Source of the DNA: Streptomyces qinglanensis
Lineage (GTDB): Bacteria; Actinomycetota; Actinomycetes; Streptomycetales; Streptomycetaceae
Reading direction: 5' to 3'
Length of the DNA: 64,000 nucleotides
NCBI RefSeq assembly: GCF_900111245.1
Contig: NZ_FOGO01000018.1
Span: 1-64,000 of the forward strand
Shown here: piece after piece, positions 59,672-64,000 of the stretch
Numbering within the stretch: position 1 is the stretch's first letter
How the letters are laid out: each line of letters opens with the position of its first letter
Made by a program: the position numbers and the translations under genes
The notes under the pieces: generated by a model
The model's database searches: none
Told to the model about the DNA's origin: nothing
What the model saw: the letters and a program-made list of their open reading frames with translations, nothing else

Positions 59672-59767
59672 GCCGCAGCGCCGCGGGCCGAACGGCCGCC
59701 GCAGGGCGAGAACTCGGAGGTTTCTCACCGCCTCCTCAGAGAGCTCTCATCTTGCCGGAGCACGCTC

Positions 59768-61021
59768 ATGGGCATGGACAGCTTCGAGAGGCAGACCCCG
59801 CACGGCACGTACGGCCCGCAGGGCGGCCGACCCTCGCAGGGCACGCAGGCCCCGCACGGCACGCAGTCCCCGCAGGGCACATCCGACGCGCACGGCACGC
59901 AGCCCCCGCAGGGCCCGCAGCCGCCGTATGCGGACCGGCCCGAGCAGCAGGCGCCGGCGCCCTTCGGAGCCGTACCGCCCCCGCCGCCGCCCCCGGCCGC
60001 GCCGCCCCACGCCGCCTTCGCCGCGGAGCCCGGCGCCCCCGGCGCGGCGGGTGACCCGGCGGAGCCCGGTGCCTCCGGCGCCCCTTCCGACGCCGGGCAC
60101 GGGCGCCCGCACCGCCGCCGGATGCGGCAGCCCGCGGCGCTGCTGACGGCGGTCGCCGTGGCCGCGGCCGTGATCGGCGGAGGGACCGCCTTCGGCATGG
60201 AGCGGTTGCTCGGCGGGCACGGCGGGACGAACTCGGCGGCGCCCGCGGTCGGCGGCAGCAACGCGACGGCGAAGGGCGCGGTCTCCGACGTGGTGCGCAG
60301 CGTCCAGGACAGCGTGGTGGAGATCAAGGCGATCAGCGGTTCGGGGGAGTCGACCGGCTCCGGCGTCGTCATCACCAAGGACGGTCAGATCATCACCAAC
60401 AACCATGTGGTCTCCGGCGCCGACACCGTGAAGGTCTCCTTCAGCAGCGGCAGAACGGCGGACGCCGAGGTTGTGGGGACCGACGCGGACAAGGACCTGG
60501 CGCTGCTGAAGGTGGACGGGCAGGACGGCCTCCAGCCCGCTCAGCTCGGCGACTCCGGGGCGGTCGGCGTCGGCGACCAGGTCGTCGCCATCGGCTCGCC
60601 CGAGGGCCTCTCCGGAACGGTGACCAGCGGGATCGTCTCCGCCAAGGACCGCGAGGTGAAGGTTCCCAAGGAGGACGGCGGACAGCAGAGGCTGCCGGGG
60701 CGGAACGGCGGTGGCAGCGGCAGCGGCGGCCAGGAGTGGCCGTTCGAGTTCGACGGCGGCCAGTACAACGGCGGTGTCCAGGGCGAGACGACCACCTACA
60801 AGGCCATCCAGACCGACGCCTCCCTCAACCCGGGCAACTCCGGCGGTCCGCTGTTCAACATGTCCGGCCAGGTCATCGGCATCAACTCGGCCATCTTCTC
60901 GTCCGGTTCGGGGCAGGGCCAGACCTCGCAGGCCGGCGCCGGCAGTGTCGGCCTGGGCTTCGCCATCCCGGTCGACGACGTGAAGAAGGACCTGGACGCG
61001 CTGCGGCAGGGGGGTGCGTGA
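59768..61021 (+). CDS. Membrane-anchored HtrA/DegP-like serine protease
   Basis: A 417-residue trypsin-type protease. A disordered N-terminus of about 115 residues rich in Gly, Pro, Gln and His precedes one membrane helix (ALLTAVAVAAAVIGGGTAFG). The catalytic triad is His in ITNNHVVS, Asp in ADKDLALLKV and Ser in NPGNSGGPLF. The protein ends after the protease domain, so it lacks the PDZ domain usual in HtrA/DegP. It acts outside the membrane, probably in envelope quality control. GGAG is 7 bases before the ATG. It is followed by a two-component system. Confidence 0.93.
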   Translation: MGMDSFERQTPHGTYGPQGGRPSQGTQAPHGTQSPQGTSDAHGTQPPQGPQPPYADRPEQQAPAPFGAVPPPPPPPAAPPHAAFAAEPGAPGAAGDPAEPGASGAPSDAGHGRPHRRRMRQPAALLTAVAVAAAVIGGGTAFGMERLLGGHGGTNSAAPAVGGSNATAKGAVSDVVRSVQDSVVEIKAISGSGESTGSGVVITKDGQIITNNHVVSGADTVKVSFSSGRTADAEVVGTDADKDLALLKVDGQDGLQPAQLGDSGAVGVGDQVVAIGSPEGLSGTVTSGIVSAKDREVKVPKEDGGQQRLPGRNGGGSGSGGQEWPFEFDGGQYNGGVQGETTTYKAIQTDASLNPGNSGGPLFNMSGQVIGINSAIFSSGSGQGQTSQAGAGSVGLGFAIPVDDVKKDLDALRQGGA

Positions 61022-61071
61022 GGGCGCTGCGTGACCTGCTGGGCGGCCGGGACGGTGCCAAGCTGGGAGCC

Positions 61072-61964
<893 letters not shown>

Positions 61965-61968
<4 letters not shown>

Positions 61969-63500
61969 GCCTCGGCTCCGACCACACGGGGCGCGGCGTC
62001 CGCACCGCCCTCTTCCGGCTGCGGCGCGGCGGCGCCCGCGCCGTCTCGATGCCGCTGCGGGGCCGGCTGGCGCTGCTGGCCGCGACGACGGTGGCGCTGG
62101 CGGTCGCCGCGTGCGCGCTGGCCTGCTGGTTCCTCGTCCGCGCCCAGTTGCTCAGTTCGCTGGACGACTCGTTGCGGGACAACTCCGTGGCGCCCGGCGC
62201 CGTCGTCGACCGGGTGCAGTCCGGCCAGTGCACCCCGCCCGACCAGCCGGCGCCCAACCCCTTCGGCGCCACCGTGCAGGTGGTGGACCCGTCCGGCGGG
62301 AACTGCGTGATCGTCGGCAGGAAGCTGGACGTCGCCGACGCCGACGTGCGGGTGGCCGAGCGGCGGCACGGCGAGGCCCTGCACACGGCGCGCGCCTCGG
62401 ACGGCACCGAGTACCGGGTCCGCACCACGCCGGTCGCGGGCACCGGGCTGGCGGTCTCCGTGGCGCGGCCGATGGCCGAGCTCCAGGAGTCGCTGCGCAA
62501 GCTCGCGCTGATCCTCACCCTGGTGGGCGGCGCGGGCGTACTGGGCGCTGCGGGCGCCGGTGTCGCGCTGGCCCGCGCCGGACTGCGGCCCGTGGACCGG
62601 CTCACCGGGGCCGTGGAACACATCGCCCGCACCGAGGACCTGGCGGTGCGCATCCCGGTGGACGGGCACGACGAGATCGCCCGGCTGTCCCGGTCCTTCA
62701 ACGCCATGACCGAGGCGCTGGCCTCCTCGCGCGAACTCCAGCAGCAGCTCATCGCCGACGCCGGGCACGAACTGCGCACCCCGCTCACCTCGCTGCGCAC
62801 CAACATCGACCTGCTGGTCCGCAGCGAGGAGACCGGGCGGGCACTCCCCGAGGAGGACCGCAGGGAACTGCTCTCCTCGGTGCAGGCGCAGATGGCCGAG
62901 CTGGCCGAGCTGATCGGCGACCTGCAGGAGCTCTCCCGCCCGCAGGCGGTCCCGCACGCCGCGGAGGGCGAGGGCGCCGGTCCGGGCGGCCCGAACGCCC
63001 CCGGCGGGCCGGGCGGTTCCGTCGCCCCGCCCCGGGCCGCGGTGGTCGGGCTGCACGAGGTCGTGGAGCGCGCCGTGGAGCGGGCCCGGCCGCGAGGGCC
63101 GCGGCTGACGCTGACGACCGACCTCGCCCCCTGGTATGTACGGGCCGACGCGGCGGCGCTGGAGCGTTCGGTGGTCAATCTGCTGGACAACGCGCTCAAG
63201 TTCAGCCCGGAGGGCGGCAGCGTGCACGTCGTGCTGCGGGACGGGGTGCTGACCGTCCGCGACCAGGGGCCCGGTGTCCCGGCCGACGAGATCCCGCACG
63301 TCTTCGACCGCTTCTGGCGCTCCCCCTCGGCGCGGAGCCTGCCCGGTTCCGGCCTCGGGCTGTCGATCGTCGCCCGCACCGTGCGGCAGAGCGGCGGCGA
63401 AGTGCGGCTCCAGCGCCCCGCGGACGGCGGCCCGGGAACCGAGGCGGTGCTGCGGCTGCCCGGCGCGCCCACTCCGCCGCCGTCCGAGCCGCCCCGCTGA
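61965..63500 (+). CDS. Sensor histidine kinase
   Basis: A 511-residue kinase with a first membrane helix (RLALLAATTVALAVAACALACWFLV), an extracytoplasmic sensor of about 110 residues, a second helix (LALILTLVGGAGVLGAAGAGVALA), a HAMP domain, the phospho-acceptor His in DAGHELRTPLTSLR, N box NLLDNALKFS, and ATP-binding GPGVPADEIPHVFDRFWR and GSGLGLSIV. The signal is unknown. The GTG start overlaps the regulator stop. A glycine/proline-rich insertion (about residues 330-350) lies before the ATPase domain. Confidence 0.94.
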
Positions 63501-63566
63501 GCGTGTCCGCGGTCGGCGGAGCGACGAGCGGTCCACTCCCGCGCGTTCCGCCGTAGGGTCGTCCCC

Positions 63567-64000
63567 ATGAGTGACGTGGATGTTGTGGACGAGGTGTCCG
63601 CGGACGATGTACGGGAGGTCCAGGCGCTGATCGACGCCGCGGCGCGGGAGGACGGCCAGCCCGCCGTCTCCGAACAGGGCAGGCTGCAGTTGCGCGGCGG
63701 CTCCCGCCCGGGCGTGCGCCACCTGCTGCTGCGCGGCGGCGACGGCGTGCTGTCCGGCTACGCGCAGTTGGAGGACACCGACCCGGTGGAGGCTCCGGCC
63801 GGGGAGTTCGTCGTCGCACCCACGCGCCGCGGCAACGGCTACGGCCGGCGGCTGGGCCAGGCGCTGCTGGACCAGTCCGGGCGGCGGCTGCGGGTCTGGG
63901 CGCACGGCGGCCATCCCGCGGCGCGGCACCTGGCGCAGAGCCTGGGGATGACCCTCTTCCGCGAGCTGCGCCAGTTGAGGCGCCCGCTGGCCGGACTGGA
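63567..64000 (+). CDS. mshD: Mycothiol synthase, N-terminal part (cut by window end)
   Basis: The first 144 residues of a GNAT protein: MSDVDVVDEVSADDVREVQAL, then RGGSRPGVRHLLLRGGDGVL, and the acetyl-CoA loop VVAPTRRGNGYGRRLGQALL. These features and the following AHGGHPAARHLAQSLGM match MshD, which acetylates Cys-GlcN-Ins in the last step of mycothiol synthesis. The frame is open at the window end, so the second GNAT domain is not visible. It is preceded by 66 bases after the histidine kinase. Confidence 0.92.
   Translation, partial: MSDVDVVDEVSADDVREVQALIDAAAREDGQPAVSEQGRLQLRGGSRPGVRHLLLRGGDGVLSGYAQLEDTDPVEAPAGEFVVAPTRRGNGYGRRLGQALLDQSGRRLRVWAHGGHPAARHLAQSLGMTLFRELRQLRRPLAGL

Overview
The window is chromosomal DNA of a Streptomyces or close relative. 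The very high GC content, GTG starts, purine-rich ribosome binding sites and a full set of Streptomyces marker genes (rsiG, nur, glnR, csoR, the pit and pst genes, mshD) all point that way. It opens inside the 3' end of a 23S rRNA gene, followed by 5S rRNA and a terminator, so a ribosomal operon lies just upstream. It ends inside mshD (mycothiol synthase).

Region by region: (1) 0.6-10.3 kb holds a chromosomal type IV secretion-like cluster: TraG/VirD4-like protein, VirB4-like ATPase, SCO6880-type membrane protein, VirB6/TrbL-like and VirB8-like proteins, a small pilin-like membrane protein and a lytic transglycosylase/NlpC hydrolase. An O-methyltransferase is embedded in it. (2) 10.6-13.7 kb has a PAP2 phosphatase, a lipoprotein, two small proteins and the copper sensor CsoR with its operator. 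(3) 13.8-20.3 kb is for phosphate uptake: a DUF47 protein and Pit on the plus strand, converging on pstSCAB, with a clear PHO box before pstS. (4) 20.4-25.8 kb has an NlpC/P60 hydrolase, a receiver-PP2C phosphatase, a DUF2516 protein, an HbhA-like protein and an XRE regulator with a palindromic operator. (5) About 25.9-43 kb looks accessory. It starts with a less GC-rich stretch of unrecognised genes, including a winged-helix-like gene preceded by three copies of a 14-bp element. It continues with drug-inactivation and detoxification genes: rifampicin monooxygenase (rox) with a rifamycin-associated element, RidA, TetR, an ABC-F ribosome-protection protein and virginiamycin B lyase in one operon, and a second FAD monooxygenase/TetR pair. 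Methyltransferase, ankyrin, HAD, APH-like and GntR genes follow. (6) 43-64 kb returns to core genes: Eis-like acetyltransferase, asparaginase, RsiG, D-aminoacyl-tRNA deacylase, YgfZ, Nur, a sortase substrate, a nitrobindin-like protein, a sulfur cluster with a leader peptide, DUF2993, a MoaD-like protein, a hydrolase, GlnR, LacI, an HtrA protease, a two-component system and mshD.

The genes form recognisable units: phosphate transport under PhoP, nitrogen control by GlnR, nickel and copper sensing by Nur and CsoR, sporulation control by RsiG, and intrinsic resistance to rifamycins and to both streptogramin components. The least explained features are the secretion-like cluster, the 14-bp repeat locus at 27.3 kb, small upstream ORFs overlapping the starts of glnR and the ABC-F gene, and short tandem repeats that start at or just after several stop codons.
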